Positions 1-10,758 of a stretch of DNA of 64,000 bases are shown here, one piece after another. The notes under the pieces were generated by a model. It was not told where the DNA came from. It made no database searches and was given only the letters and a program-made list of their open reading frames with translations. The DNA is from Panorpa germanica (Eukaryota > Arthropoda > Insecta > Mecoptera > Panorpidae): positions 2,914,001-2,978,000 of the forward strand of contig OY783207.1 of the NCBI GenBank assembly GCA_963678705.1, given 5' to 3'. Position 1 is the first letter of the stretch; each line of letters begins with the position of its first letter. The translations under genes were made by a program, and so were the position numbers.

Positions 1-292
1 TGGCTTAAAGTGGAATGATGTTTGACTTCCTTGCTTGGGAATCAGCTAAAATTAAAGCAGAAGTTTGGAGGATGGAAAGAGTTCTTGAAACACACATCCT
101 TAATTAAAATCTCGTTTATTGAATTCAGTTGTGGTTGCAAATGTGTAGATAACAAATATTAGATTAGGATAATATATTAAAAATTGCTAACCTGCGTGAA
201 AGCAAAACTGACAACGTAATCTCGAAACGCTGTGCCTTAAACGAAATGGCTTCTGTGTAAAAACTCGACACCCACCGATTTAGTTTGGTATC
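1..292. other. Upstream flank, nothing recognised
   Basis: AT-rich sequence before the first TIR element. I see no coding signal, repeat or RNA gene on either strand. It presumably lies upstream of the receptor gene. Confidence 0.5.
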
Positions 293-827
293 TAAGGGCC
301 TTATTCTGTAACTTTTAAAAAAATCGACCTTATTTTTTCAGAGGTGGAAATATTTAATTTTTTCACCGCTACAATAAGGTATTTAAAATATAAAGTGGTA
401 TTCTGGATGCAAAATTTTCCATCGCCCTTATAATACAGCGATGAAAAAGTATAAACTGGTATTGATGACGTATTTTAAGACGTTCAATTGTTCAAGTCAA
501 TTGACAAGCAACATTACCTCACTTTCTGATATATTTATATTTGTATTTTCATATGACTATATATATACTGTGTATTAAAAAATTTGTACTGAAATTCAAA
601 TTATAATTCAAATTGTTTGACAGTTCTAAAAAATACAGCGATGAAAAATTTTAAATTCACCGCTAAAGGCGACCTTATAATTTGGTCGATTCTTTTCCAG
701 CGGTAAAAATAAAATCGATGTAAATTTCTTACAGAATACCAAATAAAAAATCATCGCTTTTGTGACGTCATTTTACAGCGATGAAATTTTTTCACCGGTG
801 GAAATACTTTACAGAATAAGGCCCTTA
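293..827. mobile_element. TIR element (MITE-like), 535 bp, perfect 19-bp termini
   Basis: The left end at 293-311 (TAAGGGCCTTATTCTGTAA) is the exact reverse complement of 809-827. If the terminal TA is the target duplication, the inverted repeat proper is 17 bp starting AGGGCC, which fits TA-targeting Tc1/mariner-type transposition. The interior carries subterminal GGTGGAAA/TTTTCACCG blocks in opposite orientations and partial repeats of the ACAGAATA terminal motif. No transposase is encoded, so it would be non-autonomous. The superfamily assignment rests only on the TA and is uncertain. Confidence 0.8.
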
Positions 828-835
828 TAAAAGTC

Positions 836-870
836 TATATATCGTTTGCTGGAACTAACTATTGGACAGT
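836..870 (+). promoter_or_regulatory. Candidate core promoter: TATA plus initiator
   Basis: TATATAT at 836-842 lies 32 bp before the A of a CAGT initiator-like motif (867-870, within GGACAGTG). That is the spacing expected for an insect TATA/Inr promoter. A second TATA-like word (TATAAAAG, 826-833) overlaps the end of the TIR element, but it sits 42 bp from the same initiator, which is too far. A start at about 868 would give a leader of about 434 nt if unspliced. In such AT-rich DNA both motifs may occur by chance. Confidence 0.35.
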
Positions 871-1085
871 GTAGCAGAAACTAAATTAATCAACCCAACT
901 CAATTATCCGTTCAACAAACTCTTCTTTCCTCTTGTTTTTAAGTAATTTAAATTTCAATCACAAATTGCAATACAATATCAATCAAATCGCAATAAGTGT
1001 GTATCAATTTATATTTCTTAAGAAAATATCTTAAATAAAAACGTATTTTTAATCAGTTGAAATAATCACCAAGTATCTCCTTTGC

Positions 1086-1120
1086 AGCAAACTCTAATTG
1101 GATTTGTTTTCTATTTTCAG
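1086..1120 (+). other. Candidate splice acceptor before the coding exon
   Basis: A branch-point-like CTAAT (about 1094) is followed by a pyrimidine tract and TTTTCTATTTTCAG ending at 1120. A second, weaker acceptor (CCTTTGCAG) ends just upstream near 1086. If used, the coding exon is 1121-1737 and the 5' leader continues in one or more upstream exons, possibly outside the window. If not, the leader is continuous from about 868. Confidence 0.45.
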
Positions 1121-1153
1121 ATATTCGTTAGAAAGAAGAAGATTTAAATAAAA

Positions 1154-1186
1154 ATGTTAAATAAAATTTCAAAAATTCGGTGGTAG
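1154..1186 (+). promoter_or_regulatory. Upstream ORF 1 in the leader
   Basis: A 10-codon ORF (ATG at 1154, TAG ending 1186) lies in the presumed 5' leader and stays within the exon even if the acceptor at 1120 is used. Any effect on translation is inferred from position alone. Confidence 0.4.
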
Positions 1187-1204
1187 TAAAATAAATAAAT
1201 AACA

Positions 1205-1237
1205 ATGTTAACAACCACCAATAAAGATAGTGATTAG
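1205..1237 (+). promoter_or_regulatory. Upstream ORF 2 in the leader
   Basis: A second 10-codon ORF starts at ATG 1205 in the context AACAATG, with C at -3, and stops with TAG at 1235-1237. It is the same length as the first upstream ORF, and both begin Met-Leu. Confidence 0.4.
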
Positions 1238-1288
1238 TGTCCATAAATCAAAGTGAGTCTAAACATTAAAAAATCAATAAATATTTAA

Positions 1289-1369
1289 ATGCAAAACCAA
1301 CATGCAATCTACAAGCCCCATTCTCGATATAAATGTGAACGAACTTTACCCGGAAACGGACAAATATAA
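1289..1369 (+). promoter_or_regulatory. Upstream ORF 3, overlapping the receptor start
   Basis: An ATG at 1289 in weak context (T at -3) opens a 26-codon ORF in the +1 frame relative to the receptor. It passes over the receptor ATG at 1302 and stops at 1367-1369. Ribosomes starting here would miss the main start, so it could dampen receptor translation. It may be largely skipped by leaky scanning. Confidence 0.4.
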
Positions 1370-1737
1370 CATCTACGACCACAAATTGTTTCCAAATCAA
1401 TTCCCGAATCAAAATCAAAGTGGTTTGTCAATAAACAGCAGTGATTTCTACACGCATGCTGTGTATAACACAACTGTTATAATAAAAAATGTGATAAACC
1501 AATCGCAGCAGGGTGATTCAATCGATAAAGGTAACAGCGGATTAAATAATTGGTGGGCTTTATTGGCTACGATACTCGTTGTTGGAACTGCGGCGGGCAA
1601 CATATTGGTTTGCCTGGCTATAACGTGGGAAAGAAGACTACAAAATGTTACGAACTATTTCTTAATGTCGTTGGCCATCACTGATTTGATGGTTGCTATT
1701 TTGGTGATGCCGCTTGGGATTGTTACATTAGTCAGAG
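1302..1737 (+). CDS. 5-HT2: 5-HT2-type serotonin receptor, first coding exon (N-terminus to TM2)
   Basis: Encodes the start of a class A biogenic-amine GPCR of the plasma membrane. 5-HT2 receptors usually couple through Gq to phospholipase C. The extracellular N-terminus (about residues 1-83) is polar, with N-glycosylation sequons at Asn38, 45, 56 and 66. TM1 (about 84-107) has the GN motif with Asn100 (position 1.50). ERRLQNVTNYFLMSLAITDL leads into TM2 (about 116-141), with Asp128 (2.50). This loop/TM2 block is what identifies the 5-HT2 group among amine receptors. The start is chosen because an in-frame TAA lies at 1278-1280 and the ATG has A at -3. The exon ends after the first base of Gly146 at CAGAG|GTAAGA, a phase-1 donor where 5-HT2 genes are known to split. 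Read past the donor, the frame adds five residues and stops, so this is only a partial gene. The insect A/alpha subtype seems likelier than B/beta, but that is from memory. Confidence 0.88.
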
Positions 1738-1743
1738 GTAAGA
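1736..1743 (+). other. Splice donor, phase 1
   Basis: AG|GTAAGA is a near-consensus donor. It cuts after the first base of the Gly codon directly after TM2. Confidence 0.8.
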
Positions 1744-2058
1744 TTTGCTCCTTTTGATTGATACATTATTTATTAAGTGATTTGTTTCTGAAGTAATTGG
1801 ATAAAAAATGTTTATCTGTGTGTTGCTTCACATAAAACAAATTTTAGTTTTATTTATTTATTTAGACTTAACATTTATTCATCAAATATTTTTTAAATAT
1901 ACTTTTAAATGAAATTTATAATTCTATTTTAGTATTCTCTATTGAATCACTTAACAAAAGTTTAGTATTAACAGTTAAAACAGATTTATTTCCTTAAGTT
2001 AATTCAGTTGAGTCTCATAAAAGTTTTTACATTAGTTTACATTTATGTAATATTTTAC

Positions 2059-2575
2059 TTAAGGGTAATCGATATAAAAAAAGCATATTTTTGATAATGT
2101 GTTTTGACGACACAGTTAATATATAATTATTTCTATAATTACTACATGATAAAATGATATTTAAAGAATACTTTGTGAAATTTTCATAAATAAATATCAG
2201 GAAATGAGGCATTGACAGCGAATCTCCGCAGATGTTGCAAAAATCTCTGGAATATTTGAAAACAAAAAACCAAAATAATTTCATTAGTTGATAAGTTTCT
2301 GCAGGTTACTCTATCGAGTTTTTTCTTCTTTATTTATGTTTCAGTTTTTAAAGCACGTAGAAGTCAAAATACTGACTTTTCACGAAAAATATCGGAAACT
2401 TTGTTATTTTAAAATATGTTAAAATTAAAAAAAAAACTGGAAAGACCAGAGAAGTGAAGACTTAAAACTCTATATCTCCGACAGTTTTACTCCAATCGAT
2501 TTTAAATTTTTACACAATAAACTTAATATGTTCCACATTAATACAAATGAATTTAAAAAAATTGAAACCTTACCA
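2059..2575 (+). mobile_element. TTAA-bounded TIR element, family C copy 1 (deleted)
   Basis: Homologous to 24895-25633 and, inverted, to 28180-28812. It begins TTAAGGGTAA and breaks off within AAACCTTACC. Compared with copy 2 it lacks about 120-150 bp in the centre, including the second arm of the internal hairpin (ACTCGACAG). The distinctive stretch ACTCTATATCTCCGACAG is shared by all three copies. It encodes no recognisable transposase. Confidence 0.7.
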
Positions 2576-4283
2576 TAGTCTTACATAATAATAATTAAAT
2601 AAGTTCCTTTTAGAAAATATTTCTGTTTTGTTCAAGTCGAATATTACATTAATGTAAGATAACATCCATGTGTTGCGAGACTATTTTTAAGCCGCTCCTG
2701 AGTCAAGGTTCTATTAAAAGTCATACGCCTACGCTAAGGCAAACCTAAGAAAACAACTTATTGAAAGCTTTCCTTTTTCTAGATTTTAATTAAAGTAAAA
2801 TAAATATCAACTTTTGTATTTTAAAATACGTATTACAAAAATGCAAAATACTTGACACAGTGCAAATAAATATCATTATCTCCCACTCACCTAATTCTCT
2901 ATGCAAACCCTCCACTTACAAAAAAAGTAGAGAAGAAAACGTTCAAATATATTAACCAATTTAAAAAGCATCTTTAAAGTATGTTTCAGAAAACATAATG
3001 TAAACAAGTGATTCTATTTGATAAAAAATCTTTTTATGATTTTTAATAATACGATCAAAGGAAAGCTACCAGCCAGAAATGGAGGTTACGAAAATATAAA
3101 GGGAATGTCGTAAAAATATTTTGTGCAAAGAAAATGAAAATAATACACAAAAAAAAAAACGAAACAAATTGTAGACTAATAAAATCCATATTATTTTTAG
3201 ATAGTACCAACCTTCAAACGACATGTGTCACAACTTAATGACATACCTGTAATTAGTTTAAGAATTACAGTGGTTTTAGTGACGCTACTTTTGTAATTTT
3301 CAAAACAATGGCAAATCTTAATTTTGTGGTGGTGATGGAAAACAACTAATTAATAACCAATTTAATACAACAATGTTTAATTAATTGATATACAACTGTG
3401 ACTTTGACTGCTTTATTAATATTGAATAGAACTTTGTATACGTATATTAAATTGAATTGAATTGAAATGTATGGATTCACAAAGCACTTTCCTCAAGTTT
3501 CATAATAATAGGATAGGTGAAGTTGAAATGCACAATAGCAAAGTTCCTGAATTCCTACTTGAACTGAGCTGCATTTATATTACGTACTAGTGTGTGGGGC
3601 GGGGGCGGAAGCGCGGTGGGCGGTGTGGTACTACTCCAAAAGCTTCAAATAAATATTAATGTACTGGAAAATGAAACGTAGATGAATAAAAATCGAATTT
3701 TCTAGGTTTATGTAGATCGATTTCGAATAGTATCTAACATTAAAATAATAATAATAGATCTGCAGTAAGTATTTGCATATTACATAGCATATAATTTAAT
3801 GAGAATATCGATATAACATATATCAAAATAAGTAAATAATATTTGTTTACTTGTATTTTAAGGAGTGTTAAAGTTACATAGAGCTACTCCTTTAGAGAAA
3901 TACTTAAGAAATACACATATATTGAGGATAGCATTATTTTCCCTAAAATATTTCTATTTAAATGATATGAAAATGCTTTTCTAATAGACCCTTGATGAAA
4001 AACCTTTTCTCCATTACAGTTTTCTTACTCCGGAAATATCTAAAAGACTTTTCAATCAATATAATATATTCCTATTTACATTTAAATAATTCCAGAGGAC
4101 TTATGCACTATTTGCTTTTCATCTAAGCTATTTTATTTCACTTTCTGATCTTTAGCTTAAGCTTTGATGGTAAATGGTGGAAAGAGGAAAATCAATTTGT
4201 TCATTTCACAATAACAGTTTCATTTCCACTGGATAGGAAATAGTGTGGATTTAAATAAAACTAAGTTACAAACAATATTAACA
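2576..4283. other. Intron, unclassified; holds a G-rich tract at 3591-3629
   Basis: AT-rich with no repeat copy or coding signal that I can identify. The exception is an isolated G-rich segment at 3591-3629 containing GGGGCGGGGGCGG and GGTGGGCGG. It stands out sharply from its AT-rich surroundings and resembles Sp1/KLF-type GC boxes or a possible G-quadruplex. Confidence 0.4.
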
Positions 4284-4348
4284 AGAATCGTGTAAGATTC
4301 GTATTGGAATCGTACTATAATCGTATAAGAATCGTATTAGATTCGTAG
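4284..4348 (+). repeat. Short degenerate tandem repeat (AATCGTAT-like)
   Basis: About six copies of an AATCGTA/GATTCGTA word occur at 8-13 bp spacing. The copies are irregular, so this is a local slippage-type array and not a satellite. Confidence 0.55.
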
Positions 4349-4576
4349 AATTTTTAGAAAAGTTGTTTGTAGGGTACGAATCCAGCCCGATAAATATTTC
4401 TTTGCAAAAATGCTCTGTCTTATGACTTAATTTCCTAGAATTCGTGTATATAACGTACTTTTGTATATCTGATAGATATCTTAGAACATTTTAAAGCAAG
4501 TGAAGTTTCTCTATGTCAATATAGATACTCCATTAATTACCTAATCCAATTTTATTCGGTTTTACTATATAGTGCA

Positions 4577-5094
4577 GGCGCTATAGGTAGTTGAGTATGC
4601 AAAATGTGAGGACCGGCAACTATGGTCGGTTTCTTATACCTGAGACCCCAAATAATAACAAAACACATCTTGCCACCAGCTGTGATTGTCTCTTCCCGCT
4701 CCCTTCACATCCCCTCCCTCACACGATATTTCTATAAAGTTCTTGGAGTCAAAGTTACGGAGTAAAGGCCAAATTATTAAAAAATGTCATAATTTCAAGT
4801 CATTCAACAAAAATTCCTGCTGATTGTAAAGCTTTTCTTGCAAACATTCAAAATAAATTACAACTTGTTTTTTTTTTCATTTAACAATCCATCCTCACTT
4901 TCACCATTAGAAAAACGTATAAATTATTACTGAAATAATCATTAAAATGATTTTATAGATTGTACTCAATACATTTCCTTTACAAATAAGAGTAGAGGGG
5001 TAAAAAAAAATGGACCAAATATTTGACATCAATATTTAAATCCATTGGTGGAATTCGGTCCTCACATTTTGCATACTCACTTACCTCTAGCGCC
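4577..5094. mobile_element. TIR element (MITE-like), 518 bp with 39-bp termini
   Basis: 4577-4615 and 5056-5094 are inverted repeats matching at 36 of 39 positions. They begin GGCGCTATAGGTAG and GGCGCTAGAGGTAA and share the core GAGTATGCAAAATGTGAGGA. The interior is AT-rich, includes a CT-rich patch and encodes no transposase. I see no clear target-site duplication. Superfamily unknown. Confidence 0.82.
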
Positions 5095-6016
5095 CGGTCT
5101 AATAAAAACACCAGCTCTAACTCATGATCGAATATCTAATCGCGTGTACATAAATTTAATTAAATAATCGTTTTTTAAAATAACGGAAAAAATCGTTTAA
5201 ACGCTGTTAAAAATACATTTAAAATTCCAGACGCGCTACTTTGCTCAGCAGGATATGACCTTGGTAACTTTGTTCGCTTTACAGTTCAGTGGTTCGCGTT
5301 GGATTATCACATAGTTGTTCCACTGAACTTTACATGGTGGTTTGATGTTGTTGCTTTTTTAATGCCTGAGATTTCTTTGGACTTTGGTACTTCAACAATG
5401 TCTCTTCCCAAATCCTACTTAAGTAAAGTGTAATTTAAATGCGGAGCGCAATTTGCCCCCTAATCGACTTAAGGAATTATAAGATTAGCTTTGAATAATA
5501 CCGTAAGCAGTAAGTTGGAAAATTGTGAAAAATAATTGGAAAATGAGATCAAAATCTTAGGATTTTATGGAGATAAGTACTGGAAGTAAATACGTCGTTG
5601 ATTTATCTGAATAAATTGTATAAGGATCGTTCAGTACATTAGTGAGATGTGTTCAAATATTTAGTTCGTAACAATATTCCAATTGTATGCATTCCAGTGA
5701 TTTTTGACAAATTTATGATTATATTTTGTTGTATTTATGAGCTATCGTTTGCATAATAAGCGCGGTGAACTCTGCAGTAGCTGAAAATGCGATGTCAACG
5801 GTTTCGACATGAGTTGTGTACTCACCCAGTGAAGTTCTACTTGTGAGTAGCTTAAATATGATAAGTTCCCAACGACGTAAGAACGTGAAATGCCAATATA
5901 CATCGTTTTTTTTCTCTATAATACTACAACTAAGTATAGATACACTTATCTAGTAGCTTACATTTCAATAAATACACAGTGTGGTAGATATTGCTCCAAT
6001 AAGTAATACTATATGA
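5095..6016. other. Intron, nothing recognised
   Basis: No repeat copy, coding remnant or RNA gene was identified on either strand. Confidence 0.4.
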
Positions 6017-6334
6017 TTAGGTTACTAGGTCCGAGTGTTTAGTCCTACGAAGTCTTCGAACATCATTATTATCAAGCAACCGTGATGTTTTCGTGGTTAC
6101 GAAGTTTCAATTCGTGCTTCGCTGCTATAGATTTGATTTCTTCTTCGACTGTGTTAATCTTCACGTATCTTGCATTAATAATTCTTCGCAGAACTTTATT
6201 TTGGAACGTTTGGATTTCTTCAACGTTGGATTTCTTGGTTTAAACGTACACACTGACGGAAGCACTTGTTTATATATAAGCAGCTTGTTTTCTATGTTTA
6301 GTTCAGAGCGTCGCCCAATTAGCCAATACATATT
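6017..6334 (-). pseudogene. Jockey-type non-LTR retrotransposon, ORF2 C-terminal remnant
   Basis: Read on the minus strand, the first part gives YWLIGRRSELNIENKLLIYK, the conserved region after the reverse transcriptase domain in jockey-clade ORF2. After a frameshift it continues with IQTFQNKVLRRIINARY, then TVEEEIKSIAAKHELKLR, and in a further frame with LLDNNDVRRLRRTKHSDLV before a stop at 6017-6019. The order of blocks matches the jockey family tail. At least two frameshifts make it a dead copy. An 82-codon plus-strand ORF over the same DNA is only its shadow. The 5' part and the reverse transcriptase core are missing, and I could not define a 3' tail or target-site duplication. Confidence 0.8.
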
Positions 6335-7106
6335 TTATTAATACGTATTTTATGTTCAATATATATATCGTGAACACCATCACACAATTACATACGCAGT
6401 ATATGGATTAATTAATTTGTTACCAATATAAAAGCTGAAAATTAAAATAATATGAAGTCATGTAACTGCTTTATGAATTTTGCTAATACTACATCAAAAA
6501 TACAATGTAATCAAACATATTTCATTAATCAGCGAATGGTAAAATGAATGGTGTTCTATTCATAAATTGTATGCTGACACATTACCATTACTGCACGTTG
6601 CACATTCAACAAAACTGGCCGCTCGTTAATTATAATTGAAGCGGTATTGATAGCAAAACCATTATCGATTGTGAAAAGCAAACAACAAACAATAAAAGAG
6701 AACCGCAGTGAATTTTTTAAAATGTCGCACAAAAGGCACAAACACTGAATTATTTTATTTAAAAATTAATTTCGTTTTTTAATGAAACTAAAAAGTTTAT
6801 GGGATAAATTTATATATTTCCTATTTTACCACAGAATGCAGATTTGTACTCAGCACTCCGTATTACAAGGTCTATCAATCATATGGCAAAAATTGAAAAT
6901 GTCATTAGGCCATTTCCATTAGCACTGAAACTGAGTAATGTTTACGCGGGGCTTGGAAAGAGAGGTTAAAATGGGGCGGAGCTTGTCAAGTACTTACTGT
7001 AATACGTTTTATTTTATCCCAGTCTGTTCTATGTACAGGAGTATAATACAATTGTTATCGATTTGAACCATCATCTATTTTTTTATAAGTGTCAAGGTCA
7101 GGTGTA
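6335..7106. other. Intron, nothing recognised
   Basis: AT-rich DNA without a clear repeat or coding trace. A 61-codon minus-strand ORF near 6556-6741 has no recognisable features and is probably chance. Confidence 0.4.
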
Positions 7107-7347
7107 TACGAGGGTCGGCTATTAAACAACGAGACTGACGCTGCAACAGAAGTGTGTATGTGTTTCTCTTTCCTTCTCTTTCGAACGCAGTGCATCTCGC
7201 TTTCGTAAACAAATCAGTATGTTAAGTGTAACAATAGAGCAACGAATTGTTGTGGAATTTCACATGAATCTTGGAAAATCCGGTACTGAAACTTATAATT
7301 TGTTGAACGATGTCTATGCCAAGTAATGTTTGTCCCGTGCGTGTTTA
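7107..7347 (+). mobile_element. mariner element, 5' end and start of transposase
   Basis: Begins after TA with CGAGGGTCGGCTATTAAA, a mariner-type inverted terminal repeat, followed by the usual leader. An ATG at 7219 opens the transposase N-terminus, reading EQRIVVEFHMNLGKSGTETY then NLLNDVYAK. This is the helix-turn-helix region of mariner transposases. The frame is interrupted by a stop at 7324-7326, continues with CLSRACL, and homology then ends. The catalytic domain and right terminus are absent, so this is a dead 5' fragment. The separate C-terminal piece at 39450 could belong to a related but different copy. Confidence 0.85.
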
Positions 7348-8191
7348 AATCTAATGCGTTTATTCGAAATAAAGACATGGACAAAACAAATATTTAGGCG
7401 AGTTTCCGACAACCATATAATTAAATTAACTCTAATAATAACTTAACCCTGAAATTAGGGGATCGAACTTAAAGATACCCCTGTCTAACGTCTAGGGCTA
7501 AATACTTTCGGTCACTGTGTCATCTAAAGCAATTTTAAAAAAGGGATGAATGAATAAATTATCTTTTCAGAAATTACTTTATATTAAAAGCAAAGGGTCT
7601 GCTTCTATTCAAATATAAACCCTCGTTTATTTTCATTAAAAAATGCTTATATATGTAAAACTATATGCCACCTACATAACACTAGGTAAAATGGGTCATA
7701 CTTAATATTAAATATGACGGAAAATGCTAAATGTGCCGGTTTTAATTATTCTAAAGCACGATGATCTACTATGTAATTAGGCTTATACATATATACAGAT
7801 GTATGTATAATTACCGTTACATTTTATACCTGGTTATTTATTATTCTAATGAGAAAGATAACAAATAGACCGACTTAAATAAAGGTTCGTTTCTTTTTCA
7901 CACTGTGGGTATATACCTTTGATATTTCTTTGTTGTGTTTAATTACAGGATTTAAATGTTATACGTAATTACACGGTAATAGCAATCTAACAAAACTCCA
8001 GCAACGCATTACACTATATTACTGTCTTTTCTGCGTAAACATTGATAAAACAAATTAATAGTTAAAAATTACATGTGAACTATTTTAACTATAACGTAGA
8101 AAACATTTAGGATTGACTTTTTTGTCATGAAACAATTCGATTTGACTTTACTCGTTCAAGCGAAATGTCAGTAATATGAACTACATATAGT
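7348..8191. other. Intron, nothing recognised
   Basis: No repeat family or coding remnant recognised. Confidence 0.4.
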
Positions 8192-8340
8192 TAAATCACT
8201 TCAATTCAGGCACTACCGTACCAGTATTGAATGAAGTTGGAAATAAACCGTTAAAGTGTAACAGAGACAGATATATCTTGTTTCTTTTTCTATGATATGA
8301 ATATGGAATTTTATCTCTACTAAAATAAATGTTTTCAAAT
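8192..8340 (+). repeat. Dispersed repeat J, copy 1
   Basis: Matches 18357-18518 in inverted orientation. Shared blocks include CACTACCGTACCAGTATTGA, GTAACAGAGACAGATATATC and TTTATCTCTACTAAAATAAA. Neither copy shows terminal repeats. The element type is unknown. Confidence 0.7.
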
Positions 8341-9421
8341 ATAAAAGAGACAACAATTATGTGAAATTACTGAATATCTGCCATTTTACAATCATTTGCC
8401 GCGCTAAACATGCATCGTCAGCATATATTAGCTAGCGAACGCCTTTAAAAACCGTTTTATTACTTGTTCTGTTAGCGAACTGTTAAGTGAACGGCTTAGT
8501 GGTCCACATGTTATTTCAAACCAGCGCTAGTAACATATAAAAATATATCATAATATTAGCAAAGTTCTTAACTTATTTTACAGAGTTTTTTATTTGTTAA
8601 AAACAAATTATGTTTAATCCTAAATTATTTCCCACAATTATATCTCCATCGGTGTTTTTATTTACTTTCCCATTCATTTCATATCAGATTGAGCCCCACC
8701 GAAGAGTAGCCGGGTATAGCTAGAAACTTATAAAATAACAGCCTTACTAAAACTCGCTCGATACTTCAAAGTAAAACTTTTAAAAACCATTCAGCGACGA
8801 AACTAAGTTACAAAATAGTGGTCTAAAACACAGAGTACAAGATTGTTTGGATAGATTTTGAAACAACTATTAAAACAGACATTTTGTCTAACAAAATATT
8901 GATAGAAGTATTCTATTCGTATTACGAAATCCTAAAATAATGTTGACACACATCTATTTGCGTTATAGCTTACACTCCTATTCCAAGAATTAAAACAATT
9001 GTATCTTTGACATGAACGAGGAGTGACCACACTAGAGAGAGAGAGAGAGGGGTCGATATGTCTAACAAGGTGACACACCCTAGCCTCCACCACCCTCCAG
9101 CTCCCGTAAAAGCTATGGTTAATGTTGGTAGAAGCTCGAACGTATTGTTCCACTTGCATAACAAAACGAGACGTAATCATAATAATTATGCTTTTTAGTG
9201 TATGAGACAACAATGGCGGTATGAATAATTCATGAAGGTAATCCTTCGGCTGGGTCCATATTATTGTAAAATTAGTAGAACGGACCATGACAAATTTAAT
9301 GAGATACGACTAACTCTTCCTTCAAAACATGAAACATTAAATTCATGTATTACTAAACGTTATATCTTTTACTTAGTAGAACTTTGACAGTTTCATAAGT
9401 ATTACCTTCATGAAAAGGTAA
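8341..9421. other. Intron; (AG)n microsatellite at 9034-9050
   Basis: A short AG dinucleotide run occurs near 9034-9050. The overlapping minus-strand ORFs (118 and 64 codons, 8932-9288) show no family features and I do not call them genes. Confidence 0.45.
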
Positions 9422-10014
9422 TGGGCTTGTGCCCTCATTTTTTAGTGGTCGATTTTTCTATTATTGATTGAAATTGATGTTAATAAATGTGTATTGGCGT
9501 GTCTATTTTATTAAATATCTAAATGTTGACGGAGATATAGCAATTAAAAGTTTGAATTGTAGTTTCAGCGCTAGAAATGGTCGGCCATATTTGTATGACG
9601 TGAAATACATGTTAACGTCAGTTATTTGTTGATTAGGTCAGTGCTGTGGTAATGTTTTGTAGCTGTTGGTAGTCAAATAATCAAGTCAAGTCAAAGAAAA
9701 ATAAGTTTTTATTTTATTTAACCCTACTAAAGCAGACAAAATATTGGAATTTTATTGGTCCTTGAAATAGCTGTAAATAATATTTCATATTTTGATATAT
9801 AAATACATATAGCAGAGATTTATGAGCTGTAAGGTTGGCAGCGACTGTTGAATCCCATTAATAATTAAAAAGACAAACTGACTTTTTTAATTGTTAACAT
9901 CTCTTAACATATAAGAAGTTATTAACAAATAATTGAACATTTGAGGTTCTAGTAACCAACTTTATCAATATATAGTACACTTTTATAGAAATTAAGACAT
10001 AGGACACAAGCCCA
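9422..10014 (+). mobile_element. TIR element family B, copy 1 (593 bp)
   Basis: Ends TGGGCTTGTGCCCT and AGGACACAAGCCCA are inverted repeats of about 14 bp. The same roughly 600-bp sequence recurs at 12653, 33543, 47094 and 54428, with a fragment at 15009. Constant internal landmarks are GGTCGGCCATATTTGTATGA, TAGCGCTA-like words and a TTAATTATTAAAG-like stretch. No ORF is conserved. No target-site duplication is evident beyond flanking A/T bases, so I cannot place it in a superfamily. Confidence 0.85.
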
Positions 10015-10677
10015 TTCACCTATAATAACATATTAGAGGTTTTTTAAACTACAGTCTCTACATTACTACAGCGATGTTATCAACGATTGAAAATACACAT
10101 TCATCTTTATTAATCTGAATGTCGTTTTACAAAAACCTTTGTAAATATATCTCTATTTTAAGCCAAAACACGCGATAAGACGAGAGCAAGATACCCTAAT
10201 TCTTTGAATCCATTTAACTTGTACTCCATTGAAGTTAGAATCTAATCTATTGTGCATCTACTCCCTCCTTCTAACAGAGTATATCTCACCTTTACATAAT
10301 TTACGCGATCCCTTTTTACATTCTTGATGGAGACGTTTGCAGGTGACGCCTAAACAGCCAATAAGAAACAAGAAGACAAAAAGAGAAGCACGAGATAAAC
10401 CTAAGAGCTTTTTGTTTGTTGGTACTAATTATTCTTATTGTTAGAGGGTTTATTATCTTTGTTTTCATTGTATGGTATGTACTTTAAAGTTCATAATATA
10501 GATATACATACATGTACATATATAAGATAAATAACAAAATGTTATTATAATTATTATAAATATTATTTTAAATATATTAGCATTATATTATGAAGCACTG
10601 TAGCGTAAAAAGCTACGAGGGTTATAGTTTTTGTAATTATAATTATTGGTTAATGGTTTTCCGAGATAGTAGTGCAG
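10015..10677. other. Intron, nothing recognised
   Basis: AT-rich; no family matched. Confidence 0.4.
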
Positions 10678-10758
10678 CTTTAAGCTTGCTACAAGCTAAT
10701 TTTAAGTTAAATTTTTTATTTAACATATAGAAATTGTGCAAGATTTCACTTGCAAGCG
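10678..10758 (+). repeat. Short dispersed unit (family I), split by a LINE insertion
   Basis: Contains GCTTGCTACAAGCTAATT and ATATAGAAATTGT, the landmarks of an approximately 80-bp unit seen at 14635, 19562, 20255, 52341 and 57668. The unit resumes at 11397-11425 (TTAATTCAAGCGTTAAATTT) after the retrotransposon at 10774-11385. Confidence 0.6.

Noticed and set aside
2027-2284. Minus-strand ORF with CNICGDSLSMPH, suggestive of a zinc finger
   Set aside because: It lies inside the TTAA-bounded repeat, has only one Cys pair, and is frameshifted in copy 3. I keep it as a question about the repeat, not as a gene.
4376-4395. GGGTACGAATCCAGCCCG, which resembles a tRNA T-arm/B box
   Set aside because: There is no A box, anticodon arm or acceptor stem at the right distance on either side.
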